The translations under genes and the position numbers were made by a program. From Galerina marginata (lineage: Eukaryota > Basidiomycota > Agaricomycetes > Agaricales > Galerinaceae): a stretch of 64,000 bases of DNA. Below the pieces are notes generated by a model. The model had not been told where the DNA came from, did no database searches, and saw only the letters and a program-made list of their open reading frames with translations. This document shows, piece by piece, positions 43,202-55,146 of this stretch (position 1 is its first letter; the number at the start of each line of letters is the position of its first letter). The stretch spans positions 682,001 to 746,000 of the forward strand of contig JAECYW010000003.1 of NCBI GenBank assembly GCA_023014335.1, in the 5' to 3' direction.

Positions 43202-44700
43202 TTAGTTAAACTCGACATCAAGAGTTGAGGTAGACTCGATGGCGGAGGAACGAATGTTAAGAAGCATACGGTTTGTTAGAATGCTTGTCATTGCAACCGT
43301 GAATGACACGGGAACCTCTGCAGTAATATCCTGAAATATGTTAGCAATACGCTTGTCTCGACTCTCGATGGTAAAACACCTACTTGTACTTTAAACCACA
43401 AAACCAGGCTTACGAGGTAGGCGATCGCGACACTTGAGAATAAGTTACGGCTCTGACGATGACATGGTGCAGAAGAAATCACTTACACAATGAAATATAG
43501 GACTGAATCACGAATAATAACATCCATGAGGGTTCTGCCCCAAAATAAGGGTGAAACATCAGCCCTGAACGATCGATATGCACGACGACATGCCAAAAAG
43601 CACATCAGGCACTCAAACGAAAGGGCGGCCAGCCACGACTTGTAAAAAGTTCCTCCTGGACCTCTCAAAACGCAAGTGGAACCATTGGAAGTGGGCAGTG
43701 TAATTGCTTGGGGTCATTAAGTCATGTCAATCTGTTGAACAGAGATCGTTGTTTCGTACCTGTGTCGCCTACGCCCTGCAACCACGCTATCCACGCGAAG
43801 ACTGAGGAGGAGACAAGGAAACACGTCATAGTTAAGTAAATGATCTTCTTGTCCATGAAATAGAGTGCATATAGACGAATTTGAAGTATGCCTGCAACCA
43901 CAGGTTACTTATCAGATAACATATGAGACTATGAGCAATGAAAGACCACCTCCTGAAAGCATAAAGGATATTACGCCAGACCAAACCACCCATCTGTATA
44001 AGCGAACACCTTCTGCGGTTTTAGTATGCGTGATCAAGCCTCCAAATGTAACGCAACACATACAACTGTAGTCATGAATGAATTTTGAAGTTGTAAGCCA
44101 TCCAATATCGTGCAAATTTGAATATTTACAGCTTTATTGAAATAAAGTGGTCAGAAAGCTATTATTTGCCTTCGTGAGTTAAACTCACTGGAGCGCTGAC
44201 GTTCGTAGCAAAGAATTCTGCATAAACCGTCTCACATTCAGATTAGTACTTCTCATGGAAGGAATGGGTTGGTTACGATAGTAAAGGACTCTGCAATCGT
44301 GGCTTTTCAGAGGATACAGTTAATTGAAAGCAGCTACATCACTCACAAAAATTCAGCGAGGATAATGTAATAGCGATTCTGGCGGAATCCATGTAAATGT
44401 GAAGTATGGCTCAATGGATAAAATCGGCGTACAATGAGGAAGAGGGTCTTCGGAAGGGACCAGCGACTCTTCTAGTTCGCGAATGAGACCAAAGACAACA
44501 CAATCGGAATTCCAGAACTCGCCCATATAAATTCAACCTGTTTATGCACCATTCACTTTAAACGGAGTAAATTTTGTTTGTGAAAAGAAACTACCTCTCT
44601 GTCAAAAGTGCACGCTAGCCGAGACGATTAGGGGCTTTATATCTGTACAGCAAACTCGATCTCACCGTAGTCAAAAAACAATATCGATGTTGCCGAAACT
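43202..44700 (-). CDS. DUF6533-type multi-TM protein, 5' end unresolved
   Basis: Well-supported exons are ending-43,950, 43,891-43,760, 43,706-43,487, 43,450-43,384 and 43,330-43,202 (stop TAA at 43,204-43,202), all in phase. They encode GILQIRLYALYFMDKK, a helix, GPGGTFYKSWLAALSFECLM, LMDVIIRDSVLYFIV and a C-terminal helix pair. Upstream, VEFIWA plus RWSLPKTLFLIVRRFYPL (44,537 to about 44,430) and VSATSILFFDY (about 44,690) match the N-terminal helices of the family. Exons between them are not resolved, and some may be damaged. These are basidiomycete seven-helix-like membrane proteins of unknown function. A relative lies at 56,660-57,888. Confidence 0.65.
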
Positions 44701-47700
44701 GAGTCCCGGCGTATAACAAAGATTTTCAGATATGGTTCACAATACTAGAGCATTTACTTACCGAGTGAGTACTTAGTGGTTTCTATTTCCCAAAAGCCGT
44801 GAGGTCCAAGGAGTTCAGACATTGCGACTTGAGTAGGAGGCGTGAAGATGAGGCGAACGATGACCGGGAAACACTCTTTATACTCCACAAACTGCGTCGT
44901 ACTTTCGGGCAAGACAGGACCATGAATGATGATCTGACTACTGTTTAAACCGTAGAGTGGCACCACAAAGAAAGATAACACCTGTCGAGAGCAATCAAGT
45001 CATGAGTACTATCATATAAGTCGGACTAAAATTACCGTGCTAGTTTTACCACGCAGATGGGTTGTAGGATAAAACGAGAATCAGCGCTTTTTGTCCATCC
45101 TGAGCTGCAACGTACTTGGAGTGGCTTCCTGTGGCTTTCAAACTGGCTGCTTGGTAACATCGATGAAGATAGCACCCTGCGCAATGTAAGAACTGCTATT
45201 CGGAACATGGACGGGATTCGTGACAAATTGAGGTCTGGTTAGGGCATTGGTTGCGGTGAAGTTAAAGTCTATGACAGCGTAAGTTGGGGCAAGGAAATAT
45301 TCACCCGTGTGAAGAGGAGGAACTTAAGAGTCGACCCATGGCGCGATATCTAACGCTTGGAAGTCAGAACTGGAGAACCTAGAATGTTGGGGCACCTCCC
45401 AAGGGTCTACAGGAATAGTCGTGCATTTACTGCTGCGGAACGGATACGCAGCCGAATGTCGTGTTAGCTTTGATCAGAATCCATCGACTACCGACTGAAA
45501 CTGACCTGGTAACGTGGACGGGACCATCTCTCCATGTTGTCAGTCCCCTTGAGTATCCGACGATGAACACCCTGGTCCGGCTCGAAGACAGTCGTTGGTC
45601 CACTATCGTTTGTCGTACAGTCGCTAATAATATCACCGAAGTCATGATATATCCTGTCGTCATACCCGGTGACGAGCCTCAATTGGCAACCTTTTTCCAA
45701 ACATTTCAAACGACTGAGTCGTCTTTCGAAAATCAAGTTTTACCAGCTATACGTTCTAAGAAAAACAAACATTAGCCTGCCACATTACATGAAAGCCCTG
45801 ACAAACGTACCAATAACTCTCTCGATTTCATCCAGAGAGGTTCTGGGATGCATCGCCATATAACCTCAACAATCTCCTATCAGGGACCATCTCTCTACGT
45901 GCGCGATTGTTTGATTTGAGATGCTGATGGAGTCTTCGGACACCCAAACCGAATACCACTGATCAGGATGAACAGAATTAAAAGCTGAAAACGTTTTCCA
46001 AAGCTGACTTACTGTCGTCAGAACCAATGTTCAACACGCACTTCTTAGTCAAGGCATTGGGTTTTTCCGACCATGACGATGATATCCGCTGCACTGGCTG
46101 TTTGATACGCTAGCCAGTTTCTAACAGATACATTGAAGCAACAGCCAGGTGTCGAAAGTTTGAATAGCGTCACTCGCGAGAGACACGCCAGCAACGACAG
46201 CCATATGTCCAAAAGGCAATTCTACCCTCCACCCTATCCGCCGACGCGCTGTCAATACGCGGAGGTTCGCCAGAGGTACTCGTCTAGATGTCGCATCAGC
46301 CGCGGATCTGGCCTGTAGATGGGCGCACAGCAGCGGCAATGAATCGTAGTTCATAGCGGGAAGGACCTAAAAGTCAAGTCTTATGATGGCAACTCAAGCC
46401 AAGGCTAATGTACGCTTACGCACCTCAGCACTTTGAAGAAGGTTAAAATAATCACGCTCGGAACCGCACTCGATCCGTGATTGGAATTTTTTGATTCACT
46501 GACGGTACAAGTCCCGTTGTCGGAACGAACTCCCGTTGGATCCAGAGACGATGGCGTCACAGATAGTTTACCAAACATTCAATTTCCAGTTTTTTATCAT
46601 CCTGGCAGCAGTGTGCCTTAGCGCCACCCACGATAGGCCATGCCCCAGAAGGCTTCGGAGCGTATGATGATCTTGCTTCACAAAGTTTAGGCGAGTGAAA
46701 CCATCATCCATGGATAGTAATACGATTTGGAACTGTGAATAGAGATGGTAAATTATCGTCTTCACACGGGAAGCCTTCTTTAACAATACGTACTTTCCCA
46801 GATGGTCACAAATTTACTCCCTTGGACCTCATCGCTGACAATGTAGGCCCTTTCAAGCGAACCCCGTGCAAGACGAGAAAGACACTGGTCCTGAGTATAA
46901 TAATATGATGATAAGTACTCCAATATATGAGTTGAGCATATCTAGTACACGCACTGATTAAGATCCCCATTAAATTTCAATCCGATCTTACATCGAAACG
47001 GAAACCGAAGTCGCCTGGAATTCAATCTATCTCTGGAAATAGACTAAAACGCATATCGAGAAACATGCCAGCGGTGCTACTTGAGGTCGTGCCACTGCAA
47101 TACCGTACTGACGGTCCGGTGTCCAAATTTAAATGGATCGTATAATCCTGCGGGGGCAGGAGCAGGTTTAACTCGACTCATGGTACGGCGATGGCCACAG
47201 GTCCTGGCATACGAACAAACTGGGGTGATCCTGTAATTCAAGGTAAAGCTCCAAGTTTCAAAAGTTCTGCTTATTACCGTCAAAAAATAAATCTCTTCGC
47301 CAGTAAGACACGCACTCAGCACCAGAAGCGTAGGCCCCTCGTTCTGGATGTCAGAATGAAACTTGGGTTGCTAGGTATCCCTTCATCTTTGGTCATCGTC
47401 TTCTTGCCATAAGAAGGCATTTCATCGTAAGTCCCAGCCCCGAATCGACAGTGTACGGAGGAATGAGCAAAACATCATCTCTGGGTGATCGTTATAAAGC
47501 CATGCGAAAGCTGAGGAAACGGGAGTGGGTCAAGAGCGGATAAAAAAAACAAACATGGGACCGCACAGCCACTGATCGGATCAATGGCATCTAATCTAAT
47601 CGCAGTAGTCGAAGCAAGTTAAACGACATTCATCTTCAAACTGCGCCTTTAGAGTTCCTTCTGTTGTGGCTGCTTAAATAACTGGTTTCTATTGAAATGG

Positions 47701-47884
47701 TACTTAGGAGATCCAACCCAACTGAGTCTTGAAAGCTTGACAACGAATCAACATCACTGACAATCGATCACTGCCGAAAACCAACCGAAAACATACAATC
47801 ATAACGATCGGACATGTATTCTGACTCCGACTGCTGGCGACGGCGTTGTCCCCCTTGATTCTATCGACTTGACTCCCAACAACC
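44701..47884. other. 3.2-kb stretch of unresolved exon-like pieces
   Basis: Several minus-strand pieces look protein-like (for example near 45,290-45,130, FNFTATNALTRPQFVTNPV; and 44,981-44,754, VLSFFVVPLYGLNSSQ). I cannot join them into one gene or name a family. They may be one decayed gene or two small ones. The right end, directly before 47,885, should hold the promoter of the disrupted F-box gene. Confidence 0.35.
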
Positions 47885-48372
47885 ATGCCCCCGACGACTG
47901 ATCAAATCAAATCAACGCTGCCCTTCGATATCATCGAATCTATCCTCGACCAACTTGCCTACGACGACGATACCCAAACCCTCTATGCCTGCTCTCTTCT
48001 GAACGAAGACACTCTTCACGTATGCCGTGCCCACCTTTTTCGAACATTTGACATGCGGGCGAGAGGCCCATCAGGAGAAGAAAGCAGTCTGATCACCTTT
48101 TACGGCCTGCTTTCCGTCAGCCCCCATCTCGTACAATACGTGCGCGTCGTCCACATCCTCGATCTCAATTCCAAGCACTGGGTGCTCAATCACCCGATTT
48201 TGCCTCGGTTCCTGCAACTACTGACAGACCTTGAAATATTCGGTTTGCATGTCATGAAACCTGTTACATGGAAAGACCTCGATCCTGCTCTTCTCAGCTG
48301 GATGACCGAGTTGGCTGTCAGACCTACTCTGGTGGGTTTGCACCTCACGGGAGTTGAAGACGTCAGTCTTGC

Positions 48373-48730
48373 TGTAGCAGAAACGTGACGTTCCGGCACC
48401 TTTCACAAATCTAATCTAATCTATTCCGCTGACGCGTACCATCACCGCCTCGCTGACTTGTAAATAGCTCCGTTCTGACTCGTTCCTGACTCCCCTATCG
48501 ACTCCCTTTTGACTCTTCATAAATAGCTGCGCTTCTACTTAATTAGGACTTTAAATACTACTACCGACGAAGTATAAATACGACCCAATTGTACCGTAGA
48601 AAAGGAGAAGAAAAAAAGAACCCCATCCTTCAAACCGTCATATTTCCGCTTGAACCTATAAAGACCCGAAACCCCGTGTAGCAAGTCGTACAGCCGTACC
48701 TTCCGGTCACAGCTGTCACCCCTCGCTACA
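48373..48730 (+). repeat. 5' LTR, 358 bp
   Basis: It starts TGTAGCAGAAACG and ends CTCGCTACA; the terminal TGTAGC/GCTACA form a 6-bp inverted repeat. A TATAAATA box at 48,573-48,580 lies 200 bp in and should drive the element's transcript. Confidence 0.95.
48573..48580 (+). promoter_or_regulatory. TATA box in the 5' LTR
   Basis: TATAAATA followed by CGACC. The same motif lies at the same offset in the 3' LTR (51,821-51,828). Confidence 0.5.
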
Positions 48731-48906
48731 TATTTTTTGACGTTACAATAAGGATACTGTTATCGCACACACGCACTCGACTTCTCCGACCAACTACTCC
48801 CGCGTCGGCATACACCTTCGGCTTGATCACCCGAAGATTTGTTCGACGACTTCCCTCCAATTCCTCATTAAATTTCCTACTCCGCTTAATTACCTCTCAA
48901 ATCTCA

Positions 48907-50766
48907 ATGGCCAACCGAACCCCTCGTGATGAAGCGACTGGATTAGCTACCCAGTCAGGCGAGTCTCGCATCCCGACCCGACCAATAACCGAAGTACACG
49001 AATATCCGAAAGATAAGATAAAGACGCGCGCTTATCAGTTAACTGAGGCGGCTCCAGAATCCCCAACTAATAGTTCTTCAAATGTATTATTAGATATGCT
49101 CGTTGATAAAGCAAGTGACAGTGTACTTTGGAGTAGATATATTCCTGATTCCTATGATGGAATCTTCAAGCATGCGGGCTCAGAAGAGGACAGACAAAAA
49201 AGGACTAATTTAGTCCGCCGTCGTTCTCGTAGTCTAGACCTCCCGAAACGGAATATGAATGGTGAATACCGCGATGTCACCAGAATTCCCGATTTAACGA
49301 GTGCACAAGATACTCTCGTTAAAGTTCCTGAGAAAAAGAAGGCTCAGAAAAGATTATTGCAAACTACTGGCACAATGGATTCCATTGAATATAATTGCAA
49401 TAGACCCTCCGAACAAAATAGATTTAAACCCATATTGAAATCCAGGAAAAGCGGAACTGTTGACCGTCGCAAGCCTGGACAGAAAGCAGAACATGAAATG
49501 TCATTGTTTATGACAAGTCTGTCTCCCGAAATTAACAGCATTCGGGCTACAAGATCGCCGTTTAGTGGTTTCGCACCAAATAGTTACCTAGGAAAAATAT
49601 TTTGTGAATCCAAGGAAGGTTCCTCAGATCATGGCCGCAAATCTTCGAAATTAGTATCATCGGAATCTAGCTCTGGCAAGGAAAGCTTGTCCAATCCTAG
49701 TTCCCAAAGAAATCTCGGAAGACCCAGCGCTAATCCTCGATCAAGAGACCGATCAAGCGGATCACGGAAGTATTCGAGACTTAAGCCGATTCCACCGAAG
49801 AAATATGATGGACGCGCTGACGCCCGTGCCTTTAACCGCTTTGTGACCGAAGCAAGTACATATGTACTGGATAACCGAGTTAATAGAAAAAGACAAATTT
49901 TTGTCTTATCATATTTCCTGACCGATGTTGCATATGATTTCTTTGTGCAGAAAGTCTCAATGAATATTGATGAATGGACACTGCAAAAATTCTTTGCAGA
50001 CTTATTTGACTACTGCTTTCCCAAGGACTACAGACAGCAGCTCAGAAAGAAGCTGCATCAATTATGCCAAGAAGATAACAGAGTTTCAAAGTATGTCCAT
50101 GAACTCGAAGAAATATTTAATATGATCGGAATGAATGATGACCGGACCAAAGTCATTAAACTATGGGATGGCTTACGAAGCTCAATCCAGAGCGCTCTGT
50201 GGCGTGATGGACTCAATCCGGATTTTTCCTCTTGGAATGAAGTTGTCCGTCATGCTGAATTAATTGAGATTGCTGAAAGCATCCAGGAACATGAATACAC
50301 GTCGGATGAAAGTGATGGGGACAATGATTCCAAAAATTCAGAACCGGAGATGGATGATTTGTCCGAAGGATGCGAGGATTATTCTTCGCATAACTCGAAA
50401 AATGAGTCTAATAAAAATACTGAAGAGGAATACACCTCCAATTCGAGTTCCGAGGCTGATGATTCTGTCAAAGAAGAGAATAATGATAATTTTAGTCAAG
50501 AATATTCAGATAGAAAGTCTGTGACGGAGAATACGGAACAGGAAACTAGATCGGGATATAGAAATTTCCTAGTTGAGGAAAGAATTTCCCCGATGCGAAT
50601 GAATGCCGATACCCGCCGTGAATTAATGGCTGAAGGCAGATGTTTTAATTGCAAAGTGCGCGGTCACATTGCCAGAAATTGTCGTAGACTGCCTATTGTG
50701 AAATCCGAACCTGCAGATAATTTTCTGCTGAGCTCCGAAACCGAGCATCAAAGCGAAAGATCCTGA
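48907..50766 (+). CDS. Gag protein of the LTR retrotransposon, 619 aa
   Basis: The start is the ATG at 48,907 (CAATGGCC context). Residues 1-280 are Ser/Arg-rich and low in order. A retrotransposon Gag (capsid-like) domain spans about 310-460 (AFNRFVTEASTYVLDNRVN; YDFFVQKVSM; WTLQKFFADLFDYCFP; YVHELEEIF). A long acidic Ser/Glu/Asp stretch follows (about 460-560), then one CCHC zinc knuckle at 579-592 (CX2CX4HX4C). The frame is intact, in keeping with the identical LTRs. Gag packages the element RNA; the missing Pol must come from elsewhere. Confidence 0.9.
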   Translation: MANRTPRDEATGLATQSGESRIPTRPITEVHEYPKDKIKTRAYQLTEAAPESPTNSSSNVLLDMLVDKASDSVLWSRYIPDSYDGIFKHAGSEEDRQKRTNLVRRRSRSLDLPKRNMNGEYRDVTRIPDLTSAQDTLVKVPEKKKAQKRLLQTTGTMDSIEYNCNRPSEQNRFKPILKSRKSGTVDRRKPGQKAEHEMSLFMTSLSPEINSIRATRSPFSGFAPNSYLGKIFCESKEGSSDHGRKSSKLVSSESSSGKESLSNPSSQRNLGRPSANPRSRDRSSGSRKYSRLKPIPPKKYDGRADARAFNRFVTEASTYVLDNRVNRKRQIFVLSYFLTDVAYDFFVQKVSMNIDEWTLQKFFADLFDYCFPKDYRQQLRKKLHQLCQEDNRVSKYVHELEEIFNMIGMNDDRTKVIKLWDGLRSSIQSALWRDGLNPDFSSWNEVVRHAELIEIAESIQEHEYTSDESDGDNDSKNSEPEMDDLSEGCEDYSSHNSKNESNKNTEEEYTSNSSSEADDSVKEENNDNFSQEYSDRKSVTENTEQETRSGYRNFLVEERISPMRMNADTRRELMAEGRCFNCKVRGHIARNCRRLPIVKSEPADNFLLSSETEHQSERS

Positions 50767-51620
50767 ATATACTTCAAATTCTGAAGCCTTCTACTAATTT
50801 CGTTCCTATCCGCCGTAAGGAACGAAAGGAGGGCGGGAAGGGTACTACCAAACTTTTATTTGATTTTTACTGGACTTGCAACGGACATCTCTTGCTTTAG
50901 ATATCTTTTAATTGCCTTTTAACCATGAACTTTTGATTACCTTTGGTTATTTCATTTATAGGCTTTGATTTTTGAATTGAACCAACTTCTATGTTCGATT
51001 AATTTCCCTTCTTCTTCCAACCATGTTCTTGCGGACTCATAGTTGAACGACTCGAACACAAGCCAACGCCGGCTCGAACCTGATCACGCAAATACTTTAC
51101 CATCATAATTTCCACCAATCGCGTCCCTCTCGCGTCGTCGACTCGTCAATCATTTGACTAGATTTTCTCAAGCAGATCGGTCACTTTAATAAACTGAAAT
51201 CCGAAGTCCCGACTACGAAATTCTTCGAGTCAAGGTTCTATCAATTTCTGGACCATCGCTCAAGCTCGATAAACATTCCCTACCGACACTGGATGACAAA
51301 TTGGATAACAAAATACAATGGGATTGTTGCACTTCAAGCACCAGTCGATGTCGATGTTGATGGTTCATTTCTCTCTTCCTTGAAATTCCTCCCGGCCGAC
51401 GACACCACCTTCCACTATCCCAATTTGGAACAAATCCCCTGTCCGGACCAACCACCGCCCAACTAAGAACACTTCCGATGCAAAGACGGCGACTACACTT
51501 ATACATTTAAAATCTGTGGCCAGCCCTTTCCACGATGACACCCCAACCCCCGAACTCTTTAAAGACCAATTACGACGTGATTTTTCCTTAGAAATTATTG
51601 CATAATTCCTGGAGGGCGTA
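50767..51620. other. non-coding 3' part of the retrotransposon
   Basis: There is no frame with reverse transcriptase, integrase or protease motifs. A purine tract at about 50,817-50,838 follows the Gag stop. Stops are frequent in all frames. It may be the residue of a deleted pol region. Confidence 0.6.
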
Positions 51621-51978
51621 TGTAGCAGAAACGTGACGTTCCGGCACCTTTCACAAATCTAATCTAATCTATTCCGCTGACGCGTACCATCACCGCCTCG
51701 CTGACTTGTAAATAGCTCCGTTCTGACTCGTTCCTGACTCCCCTATCGACTCCCTTTTGACTCTTCATAAATAGCTGCGCTTCTACTTAATTAGGACTTT
51801 AAATACTACTACCGACGAAGTATAAATACGACCCAATTGTACCGTAGAAAAGGAGAAGAAAAAAAGAACCCCATCCTTCAAACCGTCATATTTCCGCTTG
51901 AACCTATAAAGACCCGAAACCCCGTGTAGCAAGTCGTACAGCCGTACCTTCCGGTCACAGCTGTCACCCCTCGCTACA
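51621..51978 (+). repeat. 3' LTR, 358 bp
   Basis: By eye it is identical to the 5' LTR over its full length. It is followed directly by the second CTTGC target copy and the resumed F-box gene. Confidence 0.95.
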
Positions 51979-53012
51979 CTTGCGTTTCTCAATAGCTGCC
52001 GTTTCCTCAAGTCACTGAACTTGGACTCTTCGTCCTTGGAACCCCGCACTAGCCTCAACGACGAAGAAGAACAAGCTGAGAAACGGAAGTCGACAGCCTT
52101 GGCGGATGGCGATCGTATCGATCTTGAAGCTATCACCTTCGCAAATTGTCAAGTTTTCCTGGCCAGGCTGAACGACTACATGGGTACCACTCAGCTCCTT
52201 CTCGACTTCTCCCGACTTCGCGACATTAATATCAATTTTACCCCGTCGGCATTCGACGTGACTTGGAAAATTATACGTTCCGCTCGAAAAACTCTAGAAA
52301 CACTCAAAATCAGCCAAAGTTATACTGACGAAAGCAGCACCCAAACACAATCTTTCATGCTTTGTAAGTTCTACTTAACTATTAAAAATTGTGATTTTAA
52401 TGTTGTAACGCTTTAGCAACCAGGCTCGACGCTCATCACCTGCTTCTGCCACAAGTAACGCTGGCGCCTATGCATCAACTACGACAATTGTCGTTCACGA
52501 TCCTGGTCCAAGATTTATATGATCCCACTCCTCGCGAATCCATCGGAGAATGGTGTCTCCTCCTTCAAACCGCCCCACCCGTAATCGAGAAGATCCACAT
52601 CACCCTCGACCTGTTCTTCTTATACCCCGGAGGAGTGGCGGGGCTATTCCCGCCGAGTCCCTCTCGCAAATCCTCGAAATCGAAAGCTGACCCAAAGTAC
52701 GAGGAAGAATTTCAACCCACCCTTTTATCAGAACTCGACGAGGTCCTTTCCAGCACGCGGTTCTTCCCCTGTCTTTCCCAAGTAATAATCGAGATCCAAC
52801 TGCCCGAAGACCACTCAGACTCGTCCGATTCGGAGTACGCAGTCTATGACGATGACGACTCAGACGGCCCGCACCAGCCGTCACTAACATTTGAGGAAAT
52901 CAAAGCGTCGGTTAACCGGATGATGAAGCAGGCGAGGAGGAAACTGGGTCGAACGACTCCGGCTGGGGCTGTCGGTGATGCATTTAAGGTCTTGGTTGGG
53001 ATTGGAAATTGA

Positions 53013-54075
53013 CGGAGAACCAGCTTCATAATAGATAAAGACGTTATACCCATTTTTGGCGCATCAGTGGAGGAGTTCCCCTTACTTTGTCGCAGAAATC
53101 AATGGCTCGTTTACTTATTGGTCATAACGAGCGTTCACCGGTTGAATCAAAAGTGTCGATGGCGCATCATCTACGCGTCAACTACCCACCCTTCGCGGTG
53201 TATATGGGGAAATATCAAGCAAATTCGCAACCCTTTGACACGAGACGTACTTTTCCATCTTTGTTGTCTTCATCGTACTCCGTACCGTGACCGCTTTTCC
53301 TGGTCCAGGGGCTAATCGCAGTGGCGGTGAGTGAGGCTCTCTTTGCAATGTATACGGCATTCTTAAACTAGAGTTGGTAGGACCTTTGTGGTATTTAAGA
53401 TCCACAGCATTCCGGTCCCATAGATGAAGACTGTCAATGGCCCTCATCCATGGAGCCCCCCCCCACTACTCGTTCGTAAGAGGTTACTATCTAAAAGGAT
53501 ATATCTTCGCCGGCGGCGCCATCCATGAAGGGCATCATCCGGAGTTTAAAGGAGATTCACACTACACGATTATGCTCGATGAATATTTTCAAACCGCATC
53601 CACACGTCGTAACGTACTAAGATCTTGGCTTTAGTAACAACTAATTCCATCATTAGAGTCAACCAGTGTACGAAGAATACTCTTTGATTTCACGAGGGGA
53701 TTACCGGAACGAGTCAAAATTCAATGGTAACGATAACCCTCGACTGTGATGTGAGCTCTAACCAGGCTTCTCCTATCACAGCAACATATGATGGACAATC
53801 ACGTTCGATAGCCTGAGGGAGGTAGATTTAATTTTGGGTTTGGGTTTGGTTGCATAAATTAGAAACGCCGGTCGTCCTTCGCCAAATTCTCTTTCGATTG
53901 TAAGCCACTGCTTCAAACCCCGGGATGAGGCGTTTCAGAATCACTATTATGCCTTGACCTTTCAGTTGTGTTTTCGGACCGTTTTTCGAGCAGACGAACA
54001 CACCGTAATAATAAAAGCTGTTCAATTATAAAATCTGTCCCTTACGAAAATCGGAAATTCTAATGGAGGATCTAT
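53013..54075. other. intergenic stretch
   Basis: Small frames at 53,087-53,290 and 53,437-53,634 (the latter through a run of nine C) have no family resemblance. No repeat of the left array is found here. Confidence 0.5.
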
Positions 54076-55146
54076 CTATGGGTTGCCAGGCTTGGATTTC
54101 TGGGCTCTAATCTTCGAAGTCTTAATCCCATGAAAAATCATGTTTCCGAAACCGTATGAAAACCCAAGAATAACTGGAATAAGAGAAGCTATTCCCCCCC
54201 AAATCGGGTTTATCCTTGTGTCGATATTTGATATGTTACCCTCATCTCGAAAGTCGAGTCGGATAACAGCCACGCCCATCAGCACCATACCAACGAAGGA
54301 GAAGAAAGCAGCAAGCAGTGTTGCAAAAATTTGTCCTCCTCGACGTCCAGGGTAAGCAACCACTGAGAATGGCAGATGCTCTGGGCTTATCCATCGTGAA
54401 AGGGCGCAAATACAGAAGGAGCAACAAAATGCCGCCCATGAGACACTCATCAGTCCAATTGACCCACGTGTGCCAGAAAATATTGTTGAGAAGGTTATAC
54501 CTGTTGGACGAGGGAAAATATCAGGTTGAAGCTTAGAGTGAGAGACCAAACTGACCGATTCCAAAGAAAGCTACAGTGGACACCGCCAGAAGCCGTCCGT
54601 TTTGCATTTGAATGAATTCCTGACGTGGCGATTAAATGAATGTATAAACAATTAATGAAAGAACTCCAAACCTTTGCTTTATCCTCAACGGTCGGGTGAG
54701 GAAAGTAGTCTCCGCGAACGGAGGGATCGAATGCTAGCCCGGCGATGAGTATTAGCTTCAATCTTTCATCTCGCAATTTTGATAGCTGCCAAATTGATTG
54801 ATCCGTGTGCACAACGTCCGAAGCAGATCCCATGTGCATTTCTTACCTCCATTTCAGCACGTCTTTGATTCTCGACAATGGTAAGGTAGGCCGAATTCCT
54901 TTCGGTTTCTTCTCCAATGGGAGGTCTTGGTAAGCTCCTTGCCAGTTTCCTTCGCTCCTTTGAGTCCAAGAGCTTGCAAGACGATGCAAGTAAAGTAGGT
55001 AAATACGAGGACAATTGGACGAAGAATGCAAAACGTACGATTGATTCCAGAAATCCAATTTCCTTATCCATACTATCCAAATCTTCGAATGCTGACGGTA
55101 AACCCCTCTGGATCTTGGGATAAGGAGAAAACCAGCTTTCAGGCAT
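54076..55146 (-). CDS. multi-TM protein of unknown function, four exons, 300 aa
   Basis: The exons are 55,146-54,847, 54,785-54,672, 54,619-54,556 and 54,500-54,076; phases fit and the total is 903 nt. The second intron has a weak donor (GTTTGG). The protein starts MPESWFSPYP. It has a hydrophobic stretch near 38-58, then LPRPPIGEETERNSAYLTIVE, a helix near LLAVSTVAFFGIG, and three more helices: GLMSVSWAAFCCSFCICAL, IFATLLAAFFSFVGMVLMGV and IASLIPVILGFSYGFGNMIF. HPE-like SPEHLPFSVVAYPGRRGG lies in a loop. I believe similar proteins occur widely in Agaricomycetes, but I cannot name the family. No lesion is seen. Confidence 0.75.

Larger units (their letters stand above)
48373..51978 (+). mobile_element. 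LTR retrotransposon (3,606 bp), gag-only
   Basis: Two direct 358-bp LTRs (48,373-48,730 and 51,621-51,978) begin TGTAGC and end GCTACA. They look identical base for base. The 5-bp target CTTGC is duplicated at 48,368-48,372 and 51,979-51,983. The 2.9-kb interior holds one Gag gene and about 850 bp without a credible frame; no protease, reverse transcriptase, RNase H or integrase is visible. It must have used enzymes from another element. The Gag type suggests Ty3/gypsy relatives. No TGG-starting primer site follows the left LTR directly. Purine-rich GGAGGG sits just before the right LTR, and a longer purine tract lies at 50,817-50,838. Confidence 0.95.
47885..53012 (+). pseudogene. F-box/LRR gene split by an LTR retrotransposon
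   Basis: The host gene consists of 47,885-48,372, 51,984-52,363 and 52,417-53,012 (intron 52,364-52,416, GTAAGT to CTTTAG). Without the insertion and one target copy the frame runs through to a 487-aa protein, colinear with the intact paralogue at 41,360-42,833 and with the intron at the same place. As it stands, translation reads VSLAVAET into the LTR and stops at 48,388 after 167 residues, keeping the F-box-like part (LPFDIIESILDQLAYDDD) but losing most LRRs. No other lesion is seen in the gene, so loss of function is recent. Confidence 0.9.

Noticed and set aside
48731..48760. tRNA primer-binding site after the 5' LTR
   Set aside because: No TGG start follows the LTR, and I cannot match the sequence to a tRNA 3' end by eye. 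The priming mode stays open.
48823..48906. Upstream extension of Gag
   Set aside because: The first codon of that frame is TTG. The first ATG with a good context is at 48,907.
54847..55146. Frameshift in exon 1 of the multi-TM gene
   Set aside because: A second frame looked protein-like (IVLVFTYFTCIVLQALGLKG), but the first frame is open throughout and joins the next exon in phase, so no lesion is needed.
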